From positions 36,233,816-36,297,815 of the forward strand of contig OY735207.1 in NCBI GenBank assembly GCA_963457665.1: DNA of 64,000 nt. Reading direction: 5' to 3'. Position numbers and translations under genes: made by a program. How positions within the stretch are numbered: position 1 is the first letter of the stretch; every line of letters begins with the position of its first letter. Positions 27,801 through 43,200 of the stretch are shown here, one piece after another. The notes below the pieces were generated by a model. That model did not search any database. It worked only from the letters and a program-made list of their open reading frames with translations, and was not told the DNA's origin. The DNA is from Thysanoteuthis rhombus (Eukaryota > Mollusca > Cephalopoda > Oegopsida > Thysanoteuthidae).

Positions 27801-30800
27801 AAATAACAATAAAATTGAAAAATACAATAACATTAGAGAATACAATAATGTTTAAATAAATAAAAAGCCATTCTTGAATGCTTCATCTTCAAAGTAATGC
27901 AAAATGAACAGAATATTTTTACCTGGACAACAATGGCTGCTTCTTTGCTCATAGTTTGATAGAGACCATGGAAACGAATATTACGATCCATATCATATAC
28001 TGGGCACTAAAAATAGACAAAAAATTATTTAAATAATTGTTGATTTCATATACAAACTTATTTTTGTATCTGTAAGTTAATAACCATGTAATACTTGTTC
28101 TTACAAGTTCAATAAAAAAAATATATGAAAAATATACAGTGCATTAGATATGAAAACCTTGCAGAGTCCAATTGGAGAAGAGATTTGCCTATAAAATTTA
28201 CCATTTTAAGATTCCTAATATGCTGGCAGAATATCTATCTACTAATAAAAGGATTAATAGTAATAATTAATTAGATAGAAAAAAAGAAAGTCATACAAAC
28301 CCTTATATCTTGAATAGACATGGTAAGACAGTTAGTGTCTCCTGAATTGCCTGTAACAATCACAGACTCAACACCCGAAGGGAAAGAAAACATGTAATAT
28401 TTGGGCTCAGTGGGAGTCACTGTAACATGTTTTTTCTCACCCAATCTAGAAAAAAAAACAGAGAGTTAAAAAAAATGACATAGAAAGAACAAAAATTTTT
28501 TTTACAGAACAATTGAATTCTCTCTCTTTGGTTGTATATAATGCAATCTTTTGGTAAAATTAAATCTATTGTGTAGACCAGAAATTTTGTTTTTGTCAAT
28601 GGCATTAACAGCATTTAGCTTTAACTAATTTCATTCAAAAGAATTGCTTTCAATAGTAATATGATAGCTGTCATATCAGCATGCATTTTTTTAATCCCAG
28701 ATTGAGTATATTTTTATTCTATAATTATATCACTAAAAGAAAAAGAAAGGGCATATTATGCTTTTTTTTATCCTAAGAAAAGTAACAATGCAACTAAAAC
28801 GAACAAAACAAAACAGTTTATGGAGAAGACACTGAATGATCAAACATGTCAAAAGTGGTTTGCAAAGTTTCAGGCTCGTAATGCTCCATGGCTGGGTAGA
28901 CCAGTTGAGGTTAGTAGAAATCAAATTAAGACAACACTTAAGATTAATCAATTATATGTGATGCGTGACATACTCAAAATATCCAAATCAAGCAAAAGAA
29001 TTCATTTGTACCAGCTTGGTTACATTGATAGTTGCTTTGATGAGTGGCTGCCTCATAAGTTGAGCAAAAAAACTGAACAACTGAACCCTATTTGATTGCT
29101 CCATTTTTTTAGGTACTAATTATGATGGGCAATAAATGGATACTTACAACAATGTGGAGTGTACTAGATTGAGGGGAAAGCAAAATGAACAACCATGAAC
29201 TATACCAAAGGTCGTAATTGAAGGCAGCAATCAACAAAAAGCATTTAGAATTAGCTAAGAGAAAGGGTGAAATATTCTATTGGGATAATGTTAGGCCATG
29301 GTCCATTGGTGACTTAAAGAACATTATTATGACTTGGCTTGGAAGTTTTCACTTATTCACAAGATTTTGCATTATTTTATTAACAAATTCTGGTCTACAG
29401 AGAATTCTTTTTGAAAAAATTTCAAGACTGCAAAAGGCACCAAGAGCAGTTCTACAATTAGAAAGATAAAAAGTTCTGGGAGGATGGAATTATGAAGTTG
29501 CTATTACTTGAGAGATATCAGAAGATAGTGCAACAAAATGATAAATACGTCAATGAAGAAAGTTAAAATAAAAAATAAAAAGATCGTCTTATTTTTACTT
29601 AAATCAAACAAACCTTGAGGTCAACTCAATGAATTATCAAAGTGAAAAGAAAAAAAAAATGTTTCAATCATATTATGATAAGTATTTGACACATAGGAAA
29701 TGTAGAATAAGTTTTAGGTAAGATTAGAACTCGTATCCATTTTACCTGGGGAAGCTTGCTCATGTACAGCAACTGCTCTTCTGGTTGACCTACCAGCACT
29801 CTTATGGCTGACAGAAGATCAACCCTTAAACTCATCCTTCATTTTACCCTGGTGCTTCATTTCTTATAGTTTTTACATATATAGTAATACATGGTATCAT
29901 TAGTAGAAAATGAAATTGAAAAACTGGAGCCATCATTTTTTATATGCGCGTGTATTTATTTGTTTGTTTGTTTGTTTGCGTGTTCTAGTACTCCTGGCCA
30001 TACCCTTTTGTCTACAGACTTGAAAAATTGGCATCAGTACTCCATTAGACCCCTTCTAAAAAAGTTTGGTTTTTGGGGAAAAAAAGTATCTTTGACTTGG
30101 GCTTATTTCAACAGGTTTATAAATAAAATTTAGACTCTTCAGAATCTAGATATTTCTAGAGGTTTTTTTACTCTATTTTAGAGTTTTTTGAGTGGAAAAT
30201 GCAGAGATGCGATAAATAGAATCTATTCAGACCATATTTAATTTTCAATAGAATCTAAACAAATTTTAACGTTATGGTTGGAAAAATGAAGGATGGGTTT
30301 AAGGAACGGAGCTCTGGAGCACCCAATACATGCACATATAAAAAAGGATAGAAACCTTTGCTATCTTTTGAGGATTTGAGTCGAATTATACTTTTTGATA
30401 ATGATCCAAAATGAAATGAAGTTCGCCACTACAGTCACTGATTGAACGACCGAAAAATTCGTTAAAAAAAAAATTCAATCGAGAAATAAGATTAAATTCT
30501 ATTGATGGCATCACTGGCGTTTTCCACTAGATAACATCTTAAATAGATTAAGAGAACATCTAGAAACATAATTATTATCAATAAACTATACCTGTCAAAA
30601 TATGGCACCAAAAGAGTCAAGAAATCTTCTTTTAAAAAAAATAATTTTTTTTTAATCTGAAAGGATCTAGTGGAGTACTGATGCCATTTTTCAAGTCTGT
30701 AGACAAAATGGTATGGGCAGGAGAGCTGGAACATACAAATAAACTCATGCTCATATAAAAAGGGAAAAACCTTTTGCCACTTCTGCTGGCTATGGTTGTT

Positions 30801-33800
30801 CAATCATATACACAGAAGAATATGATGAAAATAATCAGAAATTTTGTCAAGGCTGATAGAAATTTTGCAATAGACTTGAGGGTGAATGGCATTGAAATAC
30901 TTCAAGAAACACCGGCTTATAAGGTGTATGTTTTAAAAAGGTATTTTTAATCTCAGCTCAGCTCAATTATCTACTCAATACAGTACATTTGAAAACTTCA
31001 TGAAAAATAAAAAATACACACCTCATTGGTCAATATTGTGAATTATCTTACACTTCATCATAATGAACCATCACACTTCGATTGTTTCGTCTTTATCATT
31101 TTTATGACCAAATTAAACAAACTAACACGGTAGTCCAATTTACTCCACTTGATGACTCAGTAAAATACTTCAGTTATCCATCTAGTGATTTTCTCCAATC
31201 CCTCATCTCTCAAATGAAAGTAATTCATCAAAATGGATAGATAAATAAATAAAAATAAAAATCCCTACCTTAGTTCAAAGTTTTTAATTAAGGATGTCTT
31301 TAAATAAAAGTCTGTAGAGTTCTCTGCCAAAGAGCTGACCTCAATCATGATATCTTGTTTGGGTTTTATGTCTTTTCTGTGGTTTTTGTCGACAGGGCAT
31401 AAAGTTCGGCTCACTTGATAAAATTCAAACCTGAGAGAAAAAAGTGTGTTAAACAAAATATTTATACAATATCAAACCCAATATTAAGAAGCAAACACAA
31501 TTCATATAAATGTCCGTTCAAGTGCAGGTTAACTTTGATCCTAGAAATGAAGTCCAGAACTTGATTGAAGTCCATACTAACTTATCTATTTGGTCATATG
31601 GAAGTAGTTACCAAATAATCTAAACTAAGTAAAAAAAAAATCTGTTTTAAGAAATCATTTTTATTTGAACTAAATATGAAGTGTTAGTCTATCAAGATTC
31701 AATGGGAAAAAGCTGGTCAGAGTGCAGGATAACCATTTTGTCACCAGCTGGAAAACTAGATAAGCAAAACTGCAATCAAATTCTTTCTTTTAAAGGAACT
31801 TTGTTTTGGGAATCTCTTTCAAAGTTTTTTCTCCTCTTAATCATCACAACCCACAACGGACTGGTTTAATTACTGTCACTATCCACAACAGACCAGTTTA
31901 ATCATTGTTGCTGGGTTCAGCTTATTCATGCATTCTGACATTCATGCGTATCCATCAATCCAGACTCCACTCAGCCCAAACTGTTCACAGTAGAAACTTG
32001 AAATTTTGTCAATATGTTTCAGCCAGTCCATTCTTAAGCCCTTTTCAGGAGTATAATCTCAAGAAAAAGAAAAAAAATCAAACCTTTTTTTCTTCAGGAA
32101 AAAATCAAGAAAAAAAGTTTTTCCTCTTTTCTTTGATTATACACATGATGACCACTAAAGAATGGAACATCCAAAACGTGTTGACAACAACAAGGATATG
32201 AAAAACAGATTCAATTGTCTAAATAAAATTTGGAATATCAATACTTATATAAAACACCTTCAAGTGAACATTTCTTTTTGCTTTGAAGAGAAATATTTAA
32301 ACAAGAAAAACTCCCTCTTCTGAGCAGACAATCTGAATAGAGTTATATCTTTCTTACATTTCTAATGAAGATTTAATAAGTAGACTTTTACATTAAAAAA
32401 AATATTTGGAATTTATTGGTAGAATACACAATATATTGATTAGACCTTATGTACAATACTGTACATAAGCTTGGGCATGGAACTGGAATTTAATCTTAAA
32501 ACTAAAGAGGATACAACCAAAAGTAATCTAAGTAATTAATAGAATAAAAGATCTCAGTTATGAAGAAAGATTTGCATCATTGGATTTAATAACTTTGTTA
32601 GAGAGAAAAAAGAGAGGGGATTTAATTGAGACATTCAAAAATAATTAATGGGATTTCTAAATATGGCACACCATTTTTTTAATATCTCTCCTTGAACTGG
32701 AAATCTATTGGCAAGACAGATTTCAAAAACTAAATCTTCTAAACGATTAGATTTTTTGTTCAAATAGAATAATATATTTTTGGAATAAGTTGCCTGTTCA
32801 AAATAGCACTAGTGTAAAGAGAACAGAGTTTTTAAAATAATATAAGCTTAGAAATTATGTAGAGAGCATAAGCTTGAAGACATTTTTTGGATCTGCCTGA
32901 TGGAATTTTCAAGAAAATCTTATCTGCATATTGTGTTAAATTGTGAATATTGTTCATATCTAAATAACAGTGTTTTTTTTTCTTTTTTTAAGATTGACGT
33001 GTAAATATTGTTCATAATTGGAGATTCAAAAAGAGACAGATCAGATAAATAAACAAAAAAGAAACAATGTTTGTCAAAATGAAGACTGTTTTATTTTCAT
33101 TATATAAATAAAATAAAATATTATGTAAGGTTTTATGAGGATATATCAAAAATTCCAAGTATGATACTATGATCCATTCAACTTAAACCCTTGTTCTCCT
33201 TATTGATAAATCATAAGAAATAACATTTTTGAGAGTCAAGATTTCAGAAGGTTCAGGACTCTCAGAATCCTGGATTGAGATGTGGAAAAATAAAATCATA
33301 TGTTTTCTCTTAAATGTTATGTTTATAAGCATTTTAAGCCAATTTTGAAATTCAAGTCACAAATCCAGAATAAGTGCTTATTCATTCATGTATTACAATA
33401 CCAGATATCAATGGCAAAACTAAAAGCATCATAAAAACAGGAAATTTAAAGAAAAGCTGAAATTGAAGATTTTAACAATGAGAATTGTCACAAAGAGTCA
33501 AAAATGGTAAAACAGGAAAACAAACTGACACTTCTAGTTGTAGTGAGAAGTACAGATATGAAGAATAGGATGTCATGGAAAACAATAGGTTAGCAATTTG
33601 CAAACCTCTCCCTCTACTTGTTGCAATATCCAATATAAATTTGGGTTATCAAGAGGAGTGCTGTCACTCTGAACCGAACCTGCTCAACTGAACTTAAAGC
33701 AGAATTACCTCCTCCACTGAAATAATCAACCAAAGAAGACGAGAAAGCACTTGTACAAAAACATTGAATGAAAGGCAGTGATTTTCTTTCAATTCAAGAC

Positions 33801-34566
33801 AGCCATTATTGTTTTCTTATCCTTCAGATTACAACAGTGTAAGACAGGGATGTCCGGCATAGCAGTTTGACAGACATCAACTACAAACATTACTAGGTAC
33901 AGACACAATATGGACATAGTGGAGTTGTTACACAAGCGGTAAGTTGTGCTGGACAAACCGACATTTATGCAAAATAAAATATTGTCAAATACCGTTATTA
34001 TTAATGGCATTGTGCAATACAAATTTTGAAAAATGATTCATGACATTACTTATCTACATTTATACAATATCATTGTCTATTTCATGTAAATATCAGTTTT
34101 TTCATGAATACATGCACACTTATACATTAAAAATTAAGGTGAATTTGTTTCCTTGTAGAATGGAATCAAGCCTCTTTGGGGAATAAGAGTGTGCATATAA
34201 CTGATAAACAGGTGTTCGCTCACCTTGAATTTCATGATACCAATGACAATACAAGCTCAAGATGCTTTTTCAATGGAATAATATGTAAGGAGGTTTAAGA
34301 TTCACGCCATCCAAAAACAAGAGCTTGAATTAACACTAGTTAGCAACCTTTTGGATCAAAATTATTTTATTATTAATTTCAACAAGCTTTTTCAATATCA
34401 AAAGCGTGAGGGTAAAAAATATCTAAAAATGTAGAAGAGATAGATGAATTCTTATTATATAAATATGGAAATATAGTAATCATGCATATACATGAACATG
34501 TATACAAATACCATGTGTGTGTTGTAAACATGGAGCAATCAAAATGCTAAAAGAATCCAAAGGATG

Positions 34567-34616
<50 letters not shown>

Positions 34617-34852
34617 GGCTGTTTATTATAATCACGGATAATGTTATCAAACGGTTATTGTTAACAAAATCAGTTGATACCTGATTTCATATAAATTTTT
34701 TGAAATGTAAAGTTATTTAAAATAATGGATATAATAATATAACAATGAATGTGAATTTTCCAATTTTCATATCTTTTGTTTAATGTTATCATCTGGTTGT
34801 TGTTATCTACAGGACCCAATCCTAAAATGTACTCAGTAAGCAGCTTCCTCTT

Positions 34853-34902
<50 letters not shown>

Positions 34903-35077
34903 CACACATATAGATAGATAGATAGATAGATAGATTGATAGATATACACATACAAACACTAATATATATGACTAAACCTTTTTTATATTTCTCTTTCATG
35001 ATTCATTCTTTTTTTGAACTATTGTATAGAAACTTGACTCTAAATAGTGACAACAGAAGCTTCTATAAATATTGAAA

Positions 35078-35152
<75 letters not shown>

Positions 35153-38100
35153 AGTTTGTTTTTTTTTATCACTACATATTCGGTAGACTACAGAGTAAAA
35201 AATAGTGTAGAAAAATTATTTAAAGATAAAGTGTCACCAAAACAATTTTTTTTACACCTGTTAAAAAATCACAAATCTGCCAATAATTTTATTTCACATG
35301 TAAATTACATTCAATGACATTGGTGACAAGGTTATACGATAGAACGTTTGGTGAGAGAGTAAATGAAATAAAGTATTCAGCAACTTGCTAGAAACAGTAT
35401 CTATAATAAGGCAGAACACATGATGACTCATTGGTTGAGTCATAGTCATAGTATGTACCAAAGATATTCTCTTTAGTTGCAGCTACTTCCATAGATTGCA
35501 TGTGTTGGTTGACCATCGTTCGAATGATGTCAGTAGCTGTACAAAGATTTGCATAGCAACCTGTGCATGAATATTTTCAAAGTGGGAGGGTCATTGTGTA
35601 GAAATAATCCCATTCCCTCATCTCTTCTTTGAAAATTAGTGCCATTGAGCCATTTTACCATAAGCACCAGAAGGAATACATTCTTATCAAGAAAAAACAA
35701 ACAAAAAAAAAAACACTGGTTACATAACTATTCTTAGATTTTCAAATATTTCTGTGACCCCCAATAAATCCAGACCCCCTCCTTGGAGAAGCTCTGGATT
35801 ACACCTCTTGAATTCTATAATTGGAGCTGCTTTCTTTCTAAAAGCTAATTCATTCGAAATCTCAAATATAAATACCTTATAATTATATTTATCATAGTTT
35901 GCTTCAACAGATCAATCTCAGCAAAGATATGGAGATCAACACTGAACCATAGCTGCTGAAAGTTTTCAAGGGAAGAGAATGAATGAAACATCAATAGATT
36001 GACTAAAACTTATCAAATCTTCTTATTCAGTTTAAACTGTACTGACAAACAGTGTGAAATTGCAGTCGAAAAAAAACAAAAAACAACAAAGGAAGAAACA
36101 AGTGTATCTCTGTGTAAAAACACAACAGCAAAATGTTTGTATAAGAACTAGGCCTTCTTTGCTGACCTCACACTTTGTTACATATTAAGCAATATGAAAA
36201 CACAATGTTTTACATTCTACTACATACTTCTAGGGATTGTAGCAGACAAATCCTCAAATAAATCTCATTACATTTACAAAAAAAATGTTAGGAGATAGCA
36301 TCTTGTGAGTGTGTACATACATATATAAACATATTTTTTAAAAGAGTATAATGGGGCAGTATTTCTTCATGCAAAACAACCTATTCTATTATCAATAGGA
36401 TATCTTTTAACATCAGCACGGGTGTTCTTATGTGTAAGTAGCATCCACATACACAGGTGACATTGTCAGCACATTGCGTTAGTTTCAGTTATTCATTTAC
36501 ACAGATTTAATGATATCTATGCTAGTTAAAAAAAGACAACACTTGTAATATAAATTTAAAATTGTAATGAGAAGTACTACCGATCACTCTTTGAATACAA
36601 CTATCACATTTTCTTGATAATGACCGATTATGGTCAAAAGATTTTGAACCACCAATTTTGGAATGGTTTTAAAAATCTTTGATCTCATTAATAAAAGGCT
36701 TGTACACAAACTAGAAAAATTAACCGAAAATATTATAGACAGAGTTCGTCTGTTACTTTAACAATGTATTTTTTACATTTTTTAGGTATTACTTTGAATT
36801 TAAATAATAACACCTATAAACCACATGGAAAAGAAAATTCTGTAATCATATATATTAACATAGGATCTAACCACCCAAAAACAAAAAAAGAAAATAGGCG
36901 AATATACAACTCCTCAAATGAAACAATATTCAATGATGTTAGAGATAAATATACTAAAGCCTTAAAGGACAGCAGTTTTACTGGAACTAGCTTTAGATAT
37001 GATGAAAAAGCAAAATCCAATAGAGTAAATCATAGCAACAACAAAAAAAGTAGGGATAGGAAAATCATCTGGTATACACTGCCATTCAACCTACAAGTAA
37101 AATCCAACATAAGGAAAACATTCCTCTAATTAATGGAAAAACATTTTCCCCTGGTAATCCACTGAGAAAAATATCTAATAAGAACAAACTGAAAATTAAC
37201 TATAGTTGTACAGATAATTTTGATAAGTTCATAACAAAACATAACAATAAAGTAATTAGGAATAATACTAATGGACAAAGCATAAATAAACCAGACTGCA
37301 ACTGAATGAAGAAAAAAAGGATGTCCTTAGCAAAACAAATATCTCAAATCGAATATTGGATACCAAGCTGGAATATCAACACAAGAGAAACCCTCAGCAG
37401 TGAAATATTACATAGGAATATCTAAAACCCTGTAAAATAAGATTAGCCAACCATATATCATCATTTACACATGAAAAATACAAAAACAGTGCATCACTGT
37501 CAATTTATTATTGGAGACTAACCGATAGCAACCTCGTACCAACAATAAAATGGAAAATATACAAACACACAAGTGCCAGAAAATTGAAATCCTATGTTAC
37601 CTATGCTTAAATAAAAAATTTGAAATCCTAACCTTTGCAAATAGAACAAAAAAACAAAAAGCAGAACTATTAGATAAAAAGAATGAAGTAGTGATAAAAT
37701 GCTGGTACTATTCAAAAACATAATTTAACACCAAACAGACGAAGAAAGGAAAGGCCCCTGGACCAGAAAACATCACCATCGATCTACTCAGAAAAGCGGA
37801 TAAGATCGTTACTAGGAAACTGGCCGTCCTTTTCAACTTGAGTATAAAACAGAGTAAAGTCCCAGATGATCGAAACACTGCAATCATAAAGCTTTTATTA
37901 AAAAAAAGGAAACCTGAAAGATCTCAACAACTACAGGCCTATAAGCCTACTCAATTGCATATACAAACTTTTCACAAAAATCATCACGAAACGAATCACA
38001 AAAACACTAGATGAAAACCAACCATGGGAGCAAGCTAGCTTTAGGAGAAGCTTCTCGACAATGGACCACCTGCATTCAATAAATCAGCTGAAAGAAAAAG

Positions 38101-40148
38101 CAGCAGAACATGAACTACCACTCATTGTAGCATTTATCAACTTCAAAAAGGCTTTTGACTTAGTGGAAATTCCTGAGGTTGTCAAGGCCTTCACTCTACA
38201 AGGTGTAGATCCAGTATATGTCTGAGTGCTGAAACATATACGATCACAGCAGCTCCTTTATCAGGCTCCAAAAAAAGATGAGACAAGGTGATACCAGCTC
38301 ACCCAAACTCTTCACACCTACCTCAAGATCATCTTCAGAAGACTAGACTGAGAGGTAAAGGAATCAGAATAGACAGCGAATATCTGAGCAACCTCAGATT
38401 TGCAGATGACATCGTCCTTCTGGCAGAGAATCTACACAACCTCCAACTAATGCTAGATGAACTAAATGAAGAGAGCAAAAAAGTCGGCCTATACATGAAC
38501 TTCAGCAAGACGAAGATCATGTGCAACAACCACATCTGAAATAAAAACACTAAGATCAAAATCAAGGACACAGAACAGGAGAAAGTAGACTACTACATCT
38601 ACCTAGGACAATGAATCTCCATGAGACCCTCAAAAGAAGAAATTAAGCAAAGAATCACCCTAAGATAGCAAGCCTTTGGCAGAACAAACTCAACCTTCAA
38701 AAATAAGAAGATCTCATTAATCCAGAAAAGAAGGGTATACAACCAATGCATCCTCCCAATAGTTACTTCTGGAGCTGAAACCTGGAACCTAACCAAGAGA
38801 CAGACCCGCATACTGAGAACCATGCAACGTGCACATGAAAGAATTATGCTCAACCTCACATGGAGAGATCACAAGACAGCACAATACATCCGGGAGAAGA
38901 TAGGAGTCAGGGACATCATAGAATCCATCAAAAAACTCAAATGGCAACGGGCTGGCCATGTTGCAGATAACCGATGGACATTGCAAATCACGACATGGAT
39001 CCCCAGAGCTCACATGCACAACTGAAGGCAACAAAGTATTAGATGGAGAGACGAACTGGACAAATTCAGAAAGTACTGGCTCCACAAGGCCTGCGATAGA
39101 GAAGTGTGGCGAATCCTAGAGAAGGTCTATGTCCAACGATAGACATTATACCAAAGACTAATAATGATGATGACATACCGGTAAATAAAAATTAGCCACC
39201 ATAGCTATCTTATTACCCTCATTATTACTGACAATAGTAGTAGCAGAATTACTGTTAACATTAACATTATTATTATTCTATACTTTCAACTTCTTTAAGA
39301 ACAACCCAATCACCTTTTCATAATTATCTTAGATATATAGAAACATACCAAACTTAGAATAATTAAACTAACAACAAAAGTCATGTAAAAATTAACTCCA
39401 ACACTGGGAAACAGATTCAAATAAGAATAAAATACTCTCAAAGAGGAAACATATCACAAAAAGTTGATATTTCAACAACATACTGATAGGGAAAATGCCT
39501 ACAGTATCTCCTGCTAATTTATGATTTATAATTACCAGCAAGCAAAGTATCCTGACAATATAAAACAAAAAAAACATAACAAGCAGTGACCAACAACTAA
39601 ACAAGGAAAGAAGTAAAGAAAAACAATAGATACATAAATTGAATAAAAGGAGGGTCCTACATCTTAGAAAAATAGATCCCCCCAAAACGTCCTAAATAGG
39701 GATCTAAAAGAAATCAAATCATTCGTTTGATGAAACCCAAACAGAGTTTAAACATAAATGTGTTTGTGTAGCAAATCGTTCATTCCAACATATTTCAAGC
39801 TATACTCAAACTCAACTTAATGTTCAATGTATCAAGTACTTTATGAAATAAACCCATCACACATTGGATATTGCATTATATCATACATCATATTCCTGAA
39901 GTGAGGTAACTCATCCATTGTAAGCTTATGCAATGCTCTTCCATAGGAATAGAGCACTCTAGTGGATGGGGAATTCATCCGTAAATAAATATATCACTTA
40001 AATTCAGCCTTACTGGCCGTCCAGTTCTGTAGCTCAGAGGTCTGAAGCTAAGGTTTCAATCCTGCCTCGTGGTACTGGATGGGATAATGGAAAGTTTATA
40101 GCCACACTAAAGAGAAGAGATACATCAAAACAGCTGTCTCTGGATGAC

Positions 40149-40229
<81 letters not shown>

Positions 40230-43200
40230 CACATATATATATATATATATATATGTATTACATTCAGTGCCACCCAAAAGTTAGGGGAATTTTCATTGTT
40301 GCATTACCATGTTATTGAGTTGACTAGATTGAACAGGAGACAATTTTTAGTGGTACCAGTACAGATGAGAAAAAGAACTATGTGCCAAAATACATGTTGT
40401 TGAATCATGGATATACTTTGTCTCATACCCTGACTGGAACAACAAGAATCATTCTCATTTCAAGAATTGTTCTGACTATTGAACTTATTCATTTTGTTGT
40501 TGGAACCTTCCTTCGGAGGCACTCGTGGTATCCCATCATTATTTTTTTATATTTACTCTTAGGTGCAGGCAATTCTCGATTAACATCATTTCATCAATTT
40601 TGTTATATTATACCAGCGTTTTAGAAATCTCTCATATTTTCACAAGAGTTACTTCCCTTGTATTGAGGGGAATCTTCAATCTATGAGAATAATTGAATTT
40701 TAGTTTCATGTCTAAATTACAGTCATTTAGAATATAAAAAGCTAAAATAGAAAAAAAAAAAAAATCAAACTCAAATTGTCACTGTACATCCATGTATTTT
40801 ATATATGCTACCATCTTGCCAGTGTGTCACACTTTCTAAATTCATAAAAGAGAAAAATAATAATATTGGTGATTATAGTCAATTTGACCATCTATGTAAT
40901 GGAATGGACTCTTTTTAAAGTTTTTTTTGTATTTTTACTTGGATTTATAACTCAGTTAGTACCTATAAAACTAGAAAATGCTGAGCAACATGAAGTTACA
41001 AGTGCAATAGCAAAATTACTTAAATACTGCCCATTGCTGTCACTTTTTGACAGCAACGGTGAACAACTAAAACTAGTAAAAATATTATTGGTGGAATTGC
41101 AAGTCGAATGATTTTTTTCTGAATAGGCATTGCAGTTGTATATGTAGGAAAAAAGGGTTATGTTGGATTTGGATGTTAAGTGATATCTTTTTTTTTTCAT
41201 TTTTATAACTTGCAATTGCAAAATTTGTACACTACAAAATTGAATTTCAAAACTTGTTGCCATAGAAATGCCCATGAGTATTTGGCTGGGGAAGAAGTGG
41301 GGTGAAGAAATTAGTGTAGAGAGTAAGACAATGAAGACTAAAGTTTCAAAATCTCTTCCCTTCACGAGCAGATTTATTAAAGAAATCTGGTAAATAAATA
41401 TACAAAATACAAATCTAACAAATAGACACTCTCTATTCAAAAATATACTTAAATATAAACATCAAAATGAGATCTAATGATTCACCTTCAGAAAACTATC
41501 AGGCAAGTTCTGTCAAGAGCAGTCAGGCTTTGAGTTATCTTATGAGTAATGTGCATGCATACAAATAGTATTGCTATATTTTGTTATCCTATATTAGGGA
41601 AATCTATATAAATGTGAATACTTACTGAAAATCCAAGTAAAAGGGGATGGTCCATGAAATGACCCCCTCTTGTTGCCGAACAACAAATATAACCGGGTAA
41701 TTATCCAAGGAACCATCACTTTTGGTTGATACTCGCAGTGCAGTTGTCTAAGGAAGAAAAAAAAGGGAAAAAAACTTGTTGAGTGCAAAGATTATAAGTC
41801 AGTATTTGAAGGTCTACAAAATAACTATTATTAACACTAGCACACCATATTCTGAAAGAAAGCAATCAAATTTAAAAAAATATTTTAAAATCTTTTACTG
41901 CATGAAAGTTATGTTAATTGAACTTGTGTCAAATTTAATCTATTTTCCTGCTAAGGATTACTATGGGATCAAATTATGTACTAATTACAGTGTAGAGCTC
42001 TGTGGTTCAGTAACTCCATGGTCTGGTATGGTTTGAATTTGCTATCTTTAGTTTGTGAATCTGCCATAAGGATTCTTCAATTCGGTCTTAACCTGTAGTT
42101 TGAAGCATAAATTTTTTTTTCCAAGTTTGAAGAAGAAAATAATTTAATGAACCAAAATCAGAATAGATTTAGACATTATAGGCCATGTCTAAGTCAACTG
42201 CAGGACCATTACGACTTTATTATAGATATTCTAGAGATATTAACAAATGCCAATGTTATCTATTTAGACTAGGGTTTGCTAATTATGGACAGCACCAATA
42301 CTGGAGAATAGCAAAATGGAAATTCTCTATACTGGTTTTTAGATCTTTTTTTTTTTTTTCTTCAGTAGGTGGCATTGATGGGACTTTCTGTGGATGTATG
42401 CTTTTCAAACATTTCAGTTCATCATATTATTCACTGATATCTTTCCCTACATGCTTTGAGACAAAACCTCATAAATATCAACGGAAGCATGGCATGTAAT
42501 TAGAGGTTTCGCCAGGATTTCCTCAAAAGGGGAGGGGAAGGAGCTAAATCATCTGGCACCCGAGGTGGGGTATGCAGGTATGGTATACTCCTAAAATAGG
42601 GGAAAAAATTCTCAATACTGAAGAAGATGAATGAAAAAGTATATGTTGGGGTTGTCATAGGTTGGGTTGTGAATCATTGGGGAAGATATAGAATAGAGCG
42701 GAGAGAAGGTATAGATATGGATTTCAAAGTTGGGGCCAGGGAAGGAGTAGGAAGCAATATGAAGGCAAGAGAGAACAAGACTAAAATGCAGGAGAAACAA
42801 GTTGCATCCCAAACACACATAGACTGTGGAGGAAAAATTGACAAATATTCAGTTTAAATTCTTACCACTGTCTAACTGTTGATTGATATTAAACATTTGT
42901 ATTGAGAGAAACAAAAAAGCGTCAAAAAGTGCTAAAAATGTTCAATCGTTCTTCCTCTTTTTCTAATGACTCATTTTTTAAAGTATGCATAACAGTTCAT
43001 TTAGTCTGTATAACAAAAGTGAGTGTCCTTTACAGTTTTCAAAGAAAAACAAATCCTTCTTTTGAAATGAACGGGTTGTTGCCATTGCATATTTTTCATT
43101 TTATGATTTTATTCAGGTCAAGGTGTAATTACGAAGGTGGTGATTGCAACACATATCTCTTTTTTTCTTTTTCTTTTTCATCAAATGTCTTTTTCAATAT

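Noticed and set aside
34670-35317. Open frames rich in YIYIYI on both strands
   Set aside because: They are translations of (TA)n microsatellites.
38335-39085. Minus-strand ORFs opposite the RTE copy
   Set aside because: They are antisense shadows of the RT and C-terminal coding sequence on the plus strand.
40866-41440. Overlapping open frames of 81 codons (plus) and 162 codons (minus)
   Set aside because: No family resemblance and mutually antisense. The 162-codon frame is low-complexity F/S/I-rich text from AT-rich DNA. No splice connection to the SIDT chain is needed there.
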